From JANXQG01 sp963709175 (GTDB lineage Bacteria > Planctomycetota > Planctomycetia > Pirellulales > Thermoguttaceae), in contig CAVPVK010000003.1 in NCBI GenBank assembly GCA_963709175.1, forward strand, positions 434,001-498,000: a stretch of 64,000 nucleotides of DNA, read 5' to 3'. The notes beneath the pieces are model-generated. The model had not been told where the DNA came from. It saw only the letters and a list, made by a program, of their open reading frames with translations, and searched no databases. Below, piece after piece: positions 26,366 through 38,698 of the stretch. Each line of letters starts with the position of its first letter. The stretch's first letter is position 1. The position numbers and the translations under genes are program-made.

Positions 26366-27715
26366 ATGTCTCGCAATCTGACCCGCCGCCAGTTCGCCCA
26401 TACCACCGCCGCGCTGGGCATTGGATATTGGATCGCCGATCGTGCCGCTGCCGAGGGTCGCTCGCCCAACGACCGAGTGGCCTTCGCCTGCATCGGCCTG
26501 GAAGGAAAGGGCCGCTCCGATTCCGACGACGCCGCCCGGTTGGGCGATGTGGTGGCCGTCTGTGACGTCGATGCCAATTATCTCGGTTCGGCCCGGCAAC
26601 GCTTTCCCAAGGCCAGGCAGTTCACCGATTACCGCAAGCTGCTGGATGAGATGGACAAGAGCATCGATGTCGTGACGGTGAGCACGCCGGACCACATCCA
26701 CGCCCTGGCCGCCGCCGCGGCCATGCGGCGGGGCAAGCACTGCTTCGTGCAGAAGCCGCTCACGCATTCCCTGCACGAAGCTCGTGTGCTGGCCCAACTT
26801 GCCAGCGAGAATAAGGTTGCCACGCAGATGGGCAACCAGGGCACGGCTGCCAGCAACCTCCGCCGCGCGGCGGCCCTGATCCGCTTGGGCCTGCTGGGCC
26901 GGGTGAGCGAGATCCACATCACCACCGACCGCCCCATCTGGCCGCAGGGGCTCGACCGTCCGGTGCCCCTGCCGCCGCCCCCGCAACTGGACTGGGACCT
27001 CTGGCTCGGCCCTGCTCCGGCGCGGCCCTACAGCAAACTCAAGGAGCCGGACGTGCGCTACCACAGCGACGCCATCTACCATCCCTTTGCCTGGCGTGGC
27101 TGGTGGGACTTTGGCACCGGGGCCCTGGGCGATATCGCTTGCCACGCCATGAATATGGTCTTCCACGCGCTGGATCTGCGAAACCCAGTGTCGGTCCAGG
27201 CCGAGACTTCCGGCCACAACCGCGACAGTTTCCCCGCCTGGTCGATCATCACCTACGAGTTCGCGGCTACGCCCGAACGGCCTGCCCTGAAACTCTGTTG
27301 GTACGATGGCGGCAAGCGCCCCAAGGAGGAACTGTTCGAAGGCTTTCCGGACCGTGGCGGAGGTTGCCTGGTCATCGGCGACAAAGGCAAGATGCTCTCG
27401 GCGGGCGGCGAGCCTGAAGGCTTCCGGTTGACGAAGGGCTTGGTTCCACCCCCGGTCAAATTCCCCGTGTCGCCCGGCCATTTCGACGAGTTCGTCCGTG
27501 CCATCCGCGGCGGGTCGCCTGCCTGGTCGAATTTCCCCCAATTCGCCGGCCCGCTCACAGAAACGGTGCTGGTGGGCAATTTGGCTGTCTGGGCGGCGAA
27601 CTCGCCCGGCCTGGGGCCGAATCTCAAGTGGGACGCCGTGAACCAGCGCGTGACCAACCACGGCGGACTGGAACGGCTGATCCAGAGGGAATATCGGCCA
27701 GGTTATTCGCTGTAA
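26366..27715 (+). CDS. Gfo/Idh/MocA family oxidoreductase with twin-arginine signal
   Basis: A 449-residue exported dehydrogenase. The N-terminus MSRNLTRRQFAHTTAALG is a twin-arginine (TAT) signal. The Rossmann part is VAFACIGLEGKGRSD, followed by DIDVVTVSTPDHIHALAA and GKHCFVQKPLTHSL, where K of QKPL is the usual catalytic lysine. The C-terminal half (GTGALGDIACHAMNMVFHAL) is the GFO_IDH_MocA substrate domain. Exported members are numerous in Planctomycetes and probably act on sugars. AAGGAG lies 8 bases before ATG 26366. It is divergent from the operon at 26080. Confidence 0.92.
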   Translation: MSRNLTRRQFAHTTAALGIGYWIADRAAAEGRSPNDRVAFACIGLEGKGRSDSDDAARLGDVVAVCDVDANYLGSARQRFPKARQFTDYRKLLDEMDKSIDVVTVSTPDHIHALAAAAAMRRGKHCFVQKPLTHSLHEARVLAQLASENKVATQMGNQGTAASNLRRAAALIRLGLLGRVSEIHITTDRPIWPQGLDRPVPLPPPPQLDWDLWLGPAPARPYSKLKEPDVRYHSDAIYHPFAWRGWWDFGTGALGDIACHAMNMVFHALDLRNPVSVQAETSGHNRDSFPAWSIITYEFAATPERPALKLCWYDGGKRPKEELFEGFPDRGGGCLVIGDKGKMLSAGGEPEGFRLTKGLVPPPVKFPVSPGHFDEFVRAIRGGSPAWSNFPQFAGPLTETVLVGNLAVWAANSPGLGPNLKWDAVNQRVTNHGGLERLIQREYRPGYSL

Positions 27716-27816
27716 TAATAGACGATCCCGGCGGCCACCATCGCCAATACGCCGAGCAGCCAGCCAAAATCGCTTTATCCCGTCTCCTCGCCTAATAGCA
27801 ATCGGTCGTCGTTCAT
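27703..27816 (-). pseudogene. Small single-helix membrane ORF interrupted by an in-frame stop
   Basis: From ATG 27816 the frame reads MNDDRLLLGEETG, a TAA stop, then in the same frame SDFGWLLGVLAMVAAGIVYY, a hydrophobic helix, and stop at 27703. The pattern looks like a 37-residue one-helix membrane protein broken by a single substitution or base error. It lies downstream of the 27836-28501 gene on the same strand and overlaps the end of the oxidoreductase. Very short; could be chance. Confidence 0.3.
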
Positions 27817-27835
27817 AAGCGTGCCGCGAGAACGC

Positions 27836-28501
27836 CTATTTCAAATCCAGCATTTCAAACACCGTCCGCGCAATTCCCTGCGGATCGTAGACGATGGCCC
27901 AGCCCAACAGGACTACTACAGCGGCGCCGACGGCCAGCAGCGCTAGTCCGCGGAGGTTCCACGGCACCTCCGTTCCTCGCAGGGCGGCGGCCAACTCGGT
28001 CTCCAGCCGCGACCAACCCTGGTAGTCCTGCTTCGGACCGGCGGAGAGCAGCGATACGTTCCGCATCCCGCTGAAACTCTCTATGTGAAGTTGCACGCCC
28101 AAGCCCGGCAGGTAAAGGCAATCGCCGGCCCAGCGGGCTTCTGTGTCCATCCGCTGGACTACTTCGGCCAGGATGGGGCGAAGCTGATCGACGGAGATGT
28201 TGTAGATCACCAGTCGTGGCCGCAGAGTCAGCAACACGACGACCAGGCCGATCGCCAGCATGCCGGCGAAGAGCAACCACAGATACTTGGCCGTTACCGG
28301 TGCGAAATGGGCCGCCACGCTCTGGGGAAAAAGCAGGGCCATCGGTCCCACGAAGGCCAGCCCGGAGACGGCCAATCCTAGTGCGGCGGCGTCGCGCCCC
28401 CCGGAAACGACCAGCGGTCGCCGCAGTAGATTAATGACGCCAAGCAATATCAGGTAAATGGCGACCGGCCCCAAAGCCAAGCAACGATGAAAAGGTTCCA
28501 T
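27836..28501 (-). CDS. Planctomycete membrane protein, 221 aa
   Basis: A membrane protein with three N-terminal hydrophobic segments (VAIYLILLGVINLLRR, LGLAVSGLAFVGPMALLF, LWLLFAGMLAIGLVVVLL), a soluble middle (residues ~105-170, including LPGLGVQLHIESFSGMRNVS) and one C-terminal helix (LRGLALLAVGAAVVVLLGWA). I recognise no named family or catalytic motif. The soluble part resembles small alpha/beta domains seen in planctomycete inner-membrane proteins. It is followed on the same strand by the interrupted 37-codon ORF. Confidence 0.7.
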   Translation of the reverse strand: MEPFHRCLALGPVAIYLILLGVINLLRRPLVVSGGRDAAALGLAVSGLAFVGPMALLFPQSVAAHFAPVTAKYLWLLFAGMLAIGLVVVLLTLRPRLVIYNISVDQLRPILAEVVQRMDTEARWAGDCLYLPGLGVQLHIESFSGMRNVSLLSAGPKQDYQGWSRLETELAAALRGTEVPWNLRGLALLAVGAAVVVLLGWAIVYDPQGIARTVFEMLDLK

Positions 28502-28529
28502 CCACCCAGTTTAGCATTGGCGACGGGAG

Positions 28530-28675
28530 TGGGAAGATAAGAAATCCGAAAATTGAATATCGAAATCCTAAACAAATCCAAAATGCGAAATTCGGAATGA
28601 GCCAAACTGTTTTGAGCCTTTGTTGTTTGGATTTCGAATTTGTTTGAGATTCGACAGTCGGATTTCAGCTTTTTT
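28530..28675. repeat. A+T-rich intergenic repeat region
   Basis: About 145 bases much richer in A/T than the surroundings, built from repeated AAATCC, GAAATT and CGAAAT units with partial inverted symmetry: AAACAAATCCAAAATGCGAAAT is mirrored by TTTGGATTTCGAATTTG. It lies between two minus-strand genes. Similar tracts recur in planctomycete genomes. No gene seen. Confidence 0.6.
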
Positions 28676-29593
28676 CTATGCTGCCTTCGCCGCTCGTTTT
28701 TTCCGTGTATCCTTCCATCTCCTATGTACCCACCAGTATTGTTCCGGTGCCGTGCGGATGGCCTGCTCCAATTGGCTCGTGTACCACTGGGTGATGTCGC
28801 GGACCGTGCCCAGGTCGCTACTGGTGCTGCGGGGATCGGCCATGGCCGCGGAGACCATTTCGAATTGCATCGGCTGGTCCCGACGACGGGCGTAGCAGAT
28901 GGCCACGGGGGCGTTATGTTCGAGCGACAACAGCGCAATAGCCTTATAGGCTGATGCTGGGCGGCCGAAGAAATTGACCCAACAGCCCTTCTCGCCAGCG
29001 TACTGGTCGGCGAGGAAGGCCATCGTGCCTCCGTGGTCCAGCACCCGCTCAATCTGGTCGTAGCCGCCGTTCTTTGGAATCAGGTGCTGGCCAGTCGCCG
29101 CCCGGAAGCTGGTCAAGTAGCGGTCTAGATAGGGGTTATCGAGATTCCGCGCCACGGTGAACGTGGGAAAGCCGAGGATCCCCAGGGCGTAGCCGCCGAG
29201 CTCGAAGTTGCCAAAATGGCCGGTTACGACGATCGTCGGGCGGTCGCTGATCAACTGCCGCATGAGCGGTGCCACGTCGCGAAGCTGGATAAATTTCCTC
29301 CAGTTGGTCTCGTGGATTTTCCGCGGCACGTGGGCCACTTCCAGCACCAGCAGGAAGAGGTGTTCCCACATCCGCCGGGCCAGGATTGTCCGCTCCGGGG
29401 GCGAGAACTCGGCGAAGGCGTGGGCCAGGTTTTCATCGACGACCTTCGCCCGCATACGCAGCACGTCGCTCATCAGCCAGGCACAAGATCCGGCAAGCCT
29501 GCGGCCGGTTTCCAAGGGCATCGCCTGGACGATGCAGATCAAAATGCGAACAGCGACGTAAGCGAGATAGTCGAGGACGTTCTTGAGCGACAT
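28676..29593 (-). CDS. Lipid A biosynthesis lauroyl/palmitoyl acyltransferase family protein
   Basis: A 305-residue acyltransferase of the LpxL/HtrB (LABLAT) family that adds acyl chains to lipid A in the inner membrane. The H-x4-E catalytic motif is at residues 126-131 in VTGHFGNFELGGYALG; a second block is ATGQHLIPKNGGYDQIERVL; a third is AFLADQYAGEKGCWVNFFG. An N-terminal hydrophobic helix (YVAVRILICIVQAM) anchors it. Presence suggests the host makes lipopolysaccharide-type outer membrane lipids. Confidence 0.9.
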   Translation of the reverse strand: MSLKNVLDYLAYVAVRILICIVQAMPLETGRRLAGSCAWLMSDVLRMRAKVVDENLAHAFAEFSPPERTILARRMWEHLFLLVLEVAHVPRKIHETNWRKFIQLRDVAPLMRQLISDRPTIVVTGHFGNFELGGYALGILGFPTFTVARNLDNPYLDRYLTSFRAATGQHLIPKNGGYDQIERVLDHGGTMAFLADQYAGEKGCWVNFFGRPASAYKAIALLSLEHNAPVAICYARRRDQPMQFEMVSAAMADPRSTSSDLGTVRDITQWYTSQLEQAIRTAPEQYWWVHRRWKDTRKKRAAKAA

Positions 29594-30135
29594 GGCAGGC
29601 CCCTTCCGTGGAACGAAGATCGTCGGCTATTGTCGCGAAAAGCGGTGCGTGGAGGAAGAGGAAAAATGAAGTTTGGCAAACTCCTGGTCGTTCGTGCAGA
29701 TTGCCTCTCACAAGTCTTTCTTCTTTGCAAAGACTGCTAGCTTCTGCGTCACTTTGTCTTTTCCTCCTCCGCTTTGCCGATCCTCGCGATCTGAAGCAAT
29801 TCGGATCGCGCCCAGGCGGAACTATCCAATTGTTTGTTGAAGCCGCGGGGGTTCAGTAGTTCCGGTTTGCAGGCAGCGAGTTCTTCCATGAACTTCCTCC
29901 CGAGGTTCCTCGACCGGGCAAGACCATACCCATATTTTAAGGGCATTACAAGGCCGACACTGCCTTGTATTTACGCAAGAGATTTCTGGGCAAATGGGCA
30001 AATGAGCCAACGTCGCCCCCTCCCCTTGCGCACCAAGGTCAAACCGTGTTAGAATAGTAGGATTTTACTCGGCACCTCGCCCCGCCACGAGGGCGGAGAT
30101 CGATAGAAGCACCGATCGTAACCTAGGGAGTTTCC
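29594..30135. other. Intergenic region upstream of carB
   Basis: About 540 bases between the acyltransferase and carB. It holds one possible small gene (29749-29889) but otherwise no recognised family. An A/T-rich stretch near 29930-30060 precedes carB and may hold its promoter; I could not fix the hexamers. Confidence 0.35.
29749..29889 (-). CDS. Possible small protein, 46 aa
   Basis: MEELAACKPELLNPRGFNKQ... ends EEEKTK. The ribosome site is excellent (GGGAGGAAGTTC before ATG 29889), which is the main support. No family is recognised, and its length makes chance plausible. An N-terminal extension to 29946 exists but lacks a ribosome site. Confidence 0.4.
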   Translation of the reverse strand: MEELAACKPELLNPRGFNKQLDSSAWARSELLQIARIGKAEEEKTK

Positions 30136-33391
<3,256 letters not shown>

Positions 33392-33565
33392 TCGGCAATG
33401 AATTCTCGCATTGCAAAACGCCGATCTATAGTTGAAGCGGAGTCCTAGGCAAACCTTAACGTCCTTCCCCCACCACTGGCGATAGCCAGGGCGACGCGTT
33501 TGCGGGTTAGATCGTCGTGGTAAGGGCCTTGCCATTCCTCCGTCCACCCTTCAAACAGTCCATTT
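33392..33565. other. Gap between carB and fliD
   Basis: About 174 bases. A GCCGATCT motif lies just after 33415, similar to a sigma28 -10 element, but the paired upstream element is poor, so I do not call a promoter. Confidence 0.25.
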
Positions 33566-36418
33566 ATGGGTACAATCACCGCTAGCACCGGGTTGAGTTC
33601 GGGCATTGATATCGCGGGCACGATCTCCAAGTTGATGGCCATCGCCTCCCAACCTGTCACCCAACTCACTACCACCGATACAACCCTCACCAATCAAGAA
33701 ACAGCCGTTTCCCAGCTTTCGGCCCTGTTGCTGAGCATTCAGGACGCCACCCAGTCGCTGGGGCAGTCGTCGGTCTGGGGCAGCCAGACGGCCACAAGCA
33801 GCAATTCGGCCGCTCTTTCGGCCACGGTGACCGGCTCGCCGGCGGCGGGCACCTACGAATACACGCCCGTTCAAATGGCACAAAGCCAGCAATTGCTGAG
33901 TTCCGGCTTTGCAAGCTCCACCGCGGCGCTGGGCGGAGGCACTCTAACCTTCCGCTACGGAAATACCGTGAACCAGGGCGTCAGCCTCTCAGACATCAAC
34001 GGTGGAAAAGGCTTCACGCCCGGTGAGATCCGTATCACCGACCGCAGCGGGGCCAGCGCCGTGATCAACCTCTCCAACGCCCAGAACATCAATGACGTGG
34101 TCCAGGCGATCAACAGCGCTGGGACGATCGGGGTTACCGCCTCGACCGACGACGGGCACCTCGTACTGACCGACACGTCGGGGGGCGCGAGCACGGATCT
34201 CCAGGTCCAGGAAGTCGATGGCGGCACGACGGCGGCATCGCTGGGACTCACGTCACCCACCAGTTCCTCGGCTGGTTCCATCGTCGGAAGTAATCTCCTC
34301 ACGCTGTCCAGCGGCCTTTCGCTGAATGCCCTGAACGACGGACTGGGCATCCAGACGTCGATGTCGTCGGCACTGCCCGATATTGACTACACCCTGCACG
34401 ACGGCACCACCGGCACCATCAACTTTTCGGGGGCGACGACCGTCGGCGACGTCATCCAGGACATCAGCCAGCAGTCCGACGGCAAGCTGCAGGCATCGAT
34501 CGCGGCCGACGGCACCAGCCTTCAGATCACCGATAGTACGGCTGCCGCCAACCCCACCGGCACACTTACCATATCTAATGCCACCGGTTCCACGGCAGCC
34601 ACGAACTTGGGCCTGGCGGTCGCCAGTGCCAGCGGGGGCACGGTCACCGGCAGCCAAATCATGGGTGGCCTGAATACGGTGCTGCTCAGCAGCCTCAATG
34701 GTGGCCAGGGACTGGGGGCCCTGGGATACCTCAGTGTGACCGACGCCGCCGGCAATTCCATGAACGTGAATCTCTCCGGCGCGGTGACGCTGCAGGACGT
34801 GATCAGCGACATCAACAGCCAGGCCACAACCTCCGGCGTGGACGTCACGGCCGAGGTCAATTCGGCAGGCGACGGAATTCAACTAGTTGATACGTCGGGA
34901 GGCTCGGGAACCTTAACCGCCGCCAACAGCGATGCGGCCGACGACGGCGGCAGCGACGGGCTCGATACGGCTGTCAAGCTGGGCCTCGCCACCGCGGACG
35001 GGCCGGGGACCGCCACTGCGGGCGTACTCGACAGCGGGGACTTGCACTTGCAGAGCGTCTCGCAGAACACGCTGCTCAGTTCTTATAACGGCGGAGCTGG
35101 AGTCGCCACGGGCACATTCCAGATTACCGAAACCAATGGCACCGTGGAAAAAATTGACGTCACCAGTCAAATGCAAACGATCGGCGACGTGATCAATGCC
35201 ATTAATCGCGGCACCTCGAAAGTGCATGCCGCCATCAATTCCACGGGCGACGGCATCGTGCTGACGGACACGGCCAATGGCTCGGGCGTCTTGAGCGTGA
35301 GCGAGGGCGATTCGACGACGGCGGCCGATCTGGACCTGCTGGGTACGGCGACCACAGTCAACGGCGTCCAGACCATTAACGGCACAACCACCCACACGAT
35401 CACGCTGAGTTCGACCGATACGTTGACGGACCTGGAAGGCGACATCAACAAACTGGGGGCCGGGCTCTCGGCGAACATTATCACCGACGGCTCCTCCGAC
35501 CCCTATCGCCTTTCGCTCACTGCCACGCAGTCTGGCCAGGCCGGCAACATGATCGTCGATACCTCGCAGATTCCCGGCATGTCGCTCGAGGAGATGACGC
35601 AGGGCCAAGACGCCGTTCTGGCCCTGGGCAGCGATTCGGCGTCGGGCACCAGTTCGTCAAGCGGCAACGTCCTGGTTACGTCGTCGAGCAACTCGTTCAG
35701 CAACGTCCTTTCGGGCGCCACGCTCGAGATCAACGGCGTGACGGGGCAACCCGTATCCATCACGGTGGCTAACGACGGCTCGAACATTGCCACGGACCTG
35801 CAGACGTTCGTGACGAACTACAACAGCTTCCTGACGCAGTACAACACCGATACGGCCTATAACACGACGACCGAGACGGGCGGGGTGTTGAACGACGACG
35901 AATCGGCCTTGGTAATCGGCGACCAGTTGTCGCAACTAGTGACCACGCAGTTCACCGACAGCGGTCCGGTTCGCTCGCTGGCGGACGTGGGCATCACGGT
36001 CGGGAGCAATGGTTCCTTGAGCTTCAACCAGCAAACGTTCGACTCGGCCTGGTCGAGCGATCCGACGGCCGTGCAAAACCTGTTCACGACGGCAAAAACT
36101 GGGGTCTCTGCCCAGTTCGACAACCTGATCAACCAGCTTGCCGGGCAAAACAACAACAATTCGCTGCTGTCGGCTCGGACCTCCGCGCTGCAGAAGGAGA
36201 TCACTGCCAACGAGGCCACGATTACGCAGATGAACCAACGGCTCAGCGACCAGCAGAACCTTTTGTACACCGAGTACTACAATATGGATCTGACCATCGG
36301 GAAGCTGAAAAGCACCCAGAGCGTGCTCGACACGTTGTACTCGGTTTCGCCCGATTTCGGCGGATCCAGTTCCAGCAGCGGCAGCAGTAGCAGTAGCAAC
36401 AACAGCAGCGGTGGGTGA
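33566..36418 (+). CDS. fliD: Flagellar filament cap protein FliD, unusually long
   Basis: FliD caps the flagellar filament and promotes flagellin folding. The N-terminal FliD_N domain begins with ITASTGLSSGIDIAGTISKL. The C-terminal FliD_C domain covers about residues 700-940 (LEINGVTGQPVSITV, TDLQTFVTNYNSFLTQYN, AQFDNLINQLAG, KEITANEATITQMNQRLSDQ). Between lie at least four flagellin-IN-type repeats, each with the pattern V(I)xDINxxxx...GIxLxDTSGG, so the protein reaches 950 residues against the usual 450-550. It ends in a Ser/Gly/Asn-rich tail (SSSSSGSSSSSNNSSGG). ATG 33566 begins directly with the conserved N-terminus. fliS follows. Confidence 0.92.
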   Translation: MGTITASTGLSSGIDIAGTISKLMAIASQPVTQLTTTDTTLTNQETAVSQLSALLLSIQDATQSLGQSSVWGSQTATSSNSAALSATVTGSPAAGTYEYTPVQMAQSQQLLSSGFASSTAALGGGTLTFRYGNTVNQGVSLSDINGGKGFTPGEIRITDRSGASAVINLSNAQNINDVVQAINSAGTIGVTASTDDGHLVLTDTSGGASTDLQVQEVDGGTTAASLGLTSPTSSSAGSIVGSNLLTLSSGLSLNALNDGLGIQTSMSSALPDIDYTLHDGTTGTINFSGATTVGDVIQDISQQSDGKLQASIAADGTSLQITDSTAAANPTGTLTISNATGSTAATNLGLAVASASGGTVTGSQIMGGLNTVLLSSLNGGQGLGALGYLSVTDAAGNSMNVNLSGAVTLQDVISDINSQATTSGVDVTAEVNSAGDGIQLVDTSGGSGTLTAANSDAADDGGSDGLDTAVKLGLATADGPGTATAGVLDSGDLHLQSVSQNTLLSSYNGGAGVATGTFQITETNGTVEKIDVTSQMQTIGDVINAINRGTSKVHAAINSTGDGIVLTDTANGSGVLSVSEGDSTTAADLDLLGTATTVNGVQTINGTTTHTITLSSTDTLTDLEGDINKLGAGLSANIITDGSSDPYRLSLTATQSGQAGNMIVDTSQIPGMSLEEMTQGQDAVLALGSDSASGTSSSSGNVLVTSSSNSFSNVLSGATLEINGVTGQPVSITVANDGSNIATDLQTFVTNYNSFLTQYNTDTAYNTTTETGGVLNDDESALVIGDQLSQLVTTQFTDSGPVRSLADVGITVGSNGSLSFNQQTFDSAWSSDPTAVQNLFTTAKTGVSAQFDNLINQLAGQNNNNSLLSARTSALQKEITANEATITQMNQRLSDQQNLLYTEYYNMDLTIGKLKSTQSVLDTLYSVSPDFGGSSSSSGSSSSSNNSSGG

Positions 36419-36504
36419 CGCCCGCGGCGATTAACACGGCCTGACGGCGGGGGCCCGCATTGCCCGCGGTCGAGGCACAACGAGATCGATGGAGGGACCT
36501 GCCC

Positions 36505-36987
36505 GTGCAATCGACGGCACGAGATCAATACCTGTACACGGACGTCAATACGGCAACCGCCGAAAGGCTGCAGTTACTGCTCATCGAAGGGGCCTTGCGC
36601 TTGGCGAACCGGGCACGGCAGCACTGGCAGCAGGGCCGCAAGGACCGCGCCATCCGGGCGTTGCTGGAGGCCCAAGCGATCCTGGTCCACATGATGGGCG
36701 TGATCGATCGGCAGACCGGCGGGGAACTGGCCGCACGAGTTTCGGCCGTCTACGAGTTCATCTATCGCTCGCTGGTCAAGGCCGGCTACTACCACGACGA
36801 GTCGGCGCTGGACGACGCCGTTCGCGTCCTGGAGATCGAGCGTCAGACGTGGCGGCAGGTGTGCGACAAGCTCGCCGCACACATCGCTCCGCCGGTCTTC
36901 AGTCAAAGCGATCGGAGCGGCCCGCCACATTTGGTTGGCGAGGAGCAACTCTTCCACGAGTCGGAAGGGTTCTCGATCGAAGCCTAG
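36505..36987 (+). CDS. fliS: Flagellin export chaperone FliS
   Basis: FliS binds flagellin before export. The core ATAERLQLLLIEGALRLANRARQHW and the DRAIRALLEAQAILVHMMGVID and LAARVSAVYEFIYRSLVKAG segments are the three helices of the family. I chose GTG 36505 because GGAGGG lies eight bases upstream; the frame is open from TTG 36460. About 160 residues, slightly long because of an extra C-terminal tail. It follows fliD by 86 bases. Confidence 0.88.
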   Translation: MQSTARDQYLYTDVNTATAERLQLLLIEGALRLANRARQHWQQGRKDRAIRALLEAQAILVHMMGVIDRQTGGELAARVSAVYEFIYRSLVKAGYYHDESALDDAVRVLEIERQTWRQVCDKLAAHIAPPVFSQSDRSGPPHLVGEEQLFHESEGFSIEA

Positions 36988-37026
36988 GCTTTAGGTCTTA
37001 GTCGGTAGGCCAGGCACAACCGTGCT

Positions 37027-37452
37027 CTATTTCGCCGCTTTCTTGATCAGCGGGGTCGCCTTGGCGGAGGCCGCTTCGTCGTCGAAACCGATTACCGCCG
37101 AGAAACGGCCGTCGAGGACCTGGGCAACGAGAAAGGCGACATTGATCTCCGCGGCGGCGAGGGCTTCGGCCACGGCGTGACCCATCCCCGGCTTGTTGTC
37201 GCCCTGGACCACCAACGCGGGGATGGGACAAGCGGACAGGCCCGCTTCCCCCGCCGCTTTGGCGACTTTCTTGCCGGAAACCGGCGCAACCTCGATCGCG
37301 GCGTTCTGCTCGTCGCCAGGGAAGCGGTAGCCCATCACTATTTGCAGATCGGCGCCGGACTCGGCGAGCGGGCCGAGAATGCGGCTGAGCGAACCTGGAC
37401 GGTTTGCGACCTCGGTTCGCCACAACGTAACCTTCTTGACGGAGAGAGCCAT
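37027..37452 (-). CDS. ACT domain-containing protein, two tandem ACT-like halves
   Basis: A 141-residue cytoplasmic protein. The first half opens VTLWRTEVANRPGSLSRILGPLAESGADL, a typical ACT domain beginning with R-P-G at the ligand-binding turn. The second half contains VVQGDNKPGMGHAVAEALAAAEINVAFLV, another ACT-like unit with K-P-G. ACT domains bind amino acids or related ligands and control enzymes. It stands alone. Ligand unknown. Confidence 0.8.
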   Translation of the reverse strand: MALSVKKVTLWRTEVANRPGSLSRILGPLAESGADLQIVMGYRFPGDEQNAAIEVAPVSGKKVAKAAGEAGLSACPIPALVVQGDNKPGMGHAVAEALAAAEINVAFLVAQVLDGRFSAVIGFDDEAASAKATPLIKKAAK

Positions 37453-37585
37453 GGCAGACTTCCTTTGCTTAAGAGAGCGGAGATTGGTCAGCCCGGACTT
37501 ATTGAATAATCCGGCCTGGCGGCACCGTCAAATTATAGCTGCCGCGGCAAGATCGCGGTGGCGGCAGGGACTGTTGAGCGAATCG

Positions 37586-38698
37586 CTACTTCGTTGGGGT
37601 CGCCGCCGGTTTCGGCGCCATCTGCGGCCCCAACCGGGCGGCGAGCTTGGCCGCGTCGGGCAGCGAGGCGGGCATCGCCAAGTCGACCACGAAACGCGAC
37701 CCATCGTTGCTGACGTTCAGGCCATCGAGGATCTCGTCGCCCAACTTGGAGAGCACCGGAACTGCCTCCGCCGGCACCATTGGATTGGGTTTCTTCTTGA
37801 ATTCCTCCCACTGCGGCTTGGCCACTGTGTTGATAACTACCGTGCCCATCGCGGCATAGGTCTTGGCCGTCTCTTCCTTGTCGGCAACGATCTCGAGGTG
37901 GAGCAGTGACTTGCCGCTAAAGTTGAGCTTGAGCGAAAGGGCCTTGACGTCATTCTTGTGCTTCGCCACTTCCGCGCCATTGGGGCCGGCGAGCTTCTCC
38001 AGCATGCCGTTGGCCAATTTAGCTTGCAGCGGGTCAGCCAGGAATTCGACCAGAACGTCGTTATCGAACCGGCTGTGTTGTAACTGGCTCAGCAGCGGTT
38101 GATCTTTCGAGCTATTATCGCCGAGCATCTTCGCCACACTGACCTCGATTCCGAAGATCAGCGTACGGGCGTCCGGCATCAGTGCCGCGGCATCCGGCTC
38201 GCCCGGGCCAGTCCTGATCTTCTTATACTTGACGCCGTTGGACTCTGCCGGCTCCCAGCCGGTGCTGAAGGCCGCAAAGAGGGCGTCGCTGTCGATGTCG
38301 GCATCAAACTGCACGATCATGCCGAACGAAGCGGGGATGTTCGGCTTCGGCATCGGATCGATGAAGATCACAACTCGCGTGATGTTCTTGCCCTCCAACA
38401 GGCCCATGATTTTGGCCGGGTCTATTCCCGGCGGAGCGTTTTTGTCGTGAGCAATGGACTCGATCGCGGCCTTCCGCGGATCGGTCGTCGCCATGGCTGG
38501 GGGCAGCCCGGATTTGATTGCTTCCCACAACTTGGATTTCGTGATCCGCGCGGGATGGATCACTAGCGCGGCACAAAAATCGGGCGAGATGTAGCGGCCC
38601 AGATCGGCGGCGCTCGCCACGTTTTTTGCCAAAGGAACGAAACCAGCCAGCGCGATCGCCAGCCCCAACCCTATTCGTGCCAATCGCTGAAAAGTCAT
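37586..38698 (-). CDS. Exported planctomycete protein, 370 aa
   Basis: The N-terminus RLARIGLGLAIALAGFVPLAKNVASA is a signal peptide with a likely cleavage after ASA. The mature part is an alpha/beta protein with FCAALVIHPARITKSKLWEA and KMLGDNSSKDQPLLSQLQ segments. A similar protein family with extracytoplasmic location occurs across planctomycetes; function unknown. No catalytic motif is visible. It is followed on the same strand by nothing close. Confidence 0.7.
   Translation of the reverse strand: MTFQRLARIGLGLAIALAGFVPLAKNVASAADLGRYISPDFCAALVIHPARITKSKLWEAIKSGLPPAMATTDPRKAAIESIAHDKNAPPGIDPAKIMGLLEGKNITRVVIFIDPMPKPNIPASFGMIVQFDADIDSDALFAAFSTGWEPAESNGVKYKKIRTGPGEPDAAALMPDARTLIFGIEVSVAKMLGDNSSKDQPLLSQLQHSRFDNDVLVEFLADPLQAKLANGMLEKLAGPNGAEVAKHKNDVKALSLKLNFSGKSLLHLEIVADKEETAKTYAAMGTVVINTVAKPQWEEFKKKPNPMVPAEAVPVLSKLGDEILDGLNVSNDGSRFVVDLAMPASLPDAAKLAARLGPQMAPKPAATPTK

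Noticed and set aside
28450..29052. Minus-strand open frame beginning within the acyltransferase gene
   Set aside because: Its C-terminal part (SEFRILDLFRISIFNFRIS) is translation of the A/T-rich repeat, and the rest lies within the acyltransferase gene.
33415..33428. Possible sigma28-type -10 element GCCGATCT before fliD
   Set aside because: The matching upstream element is poor, so it is not called as a promoter.
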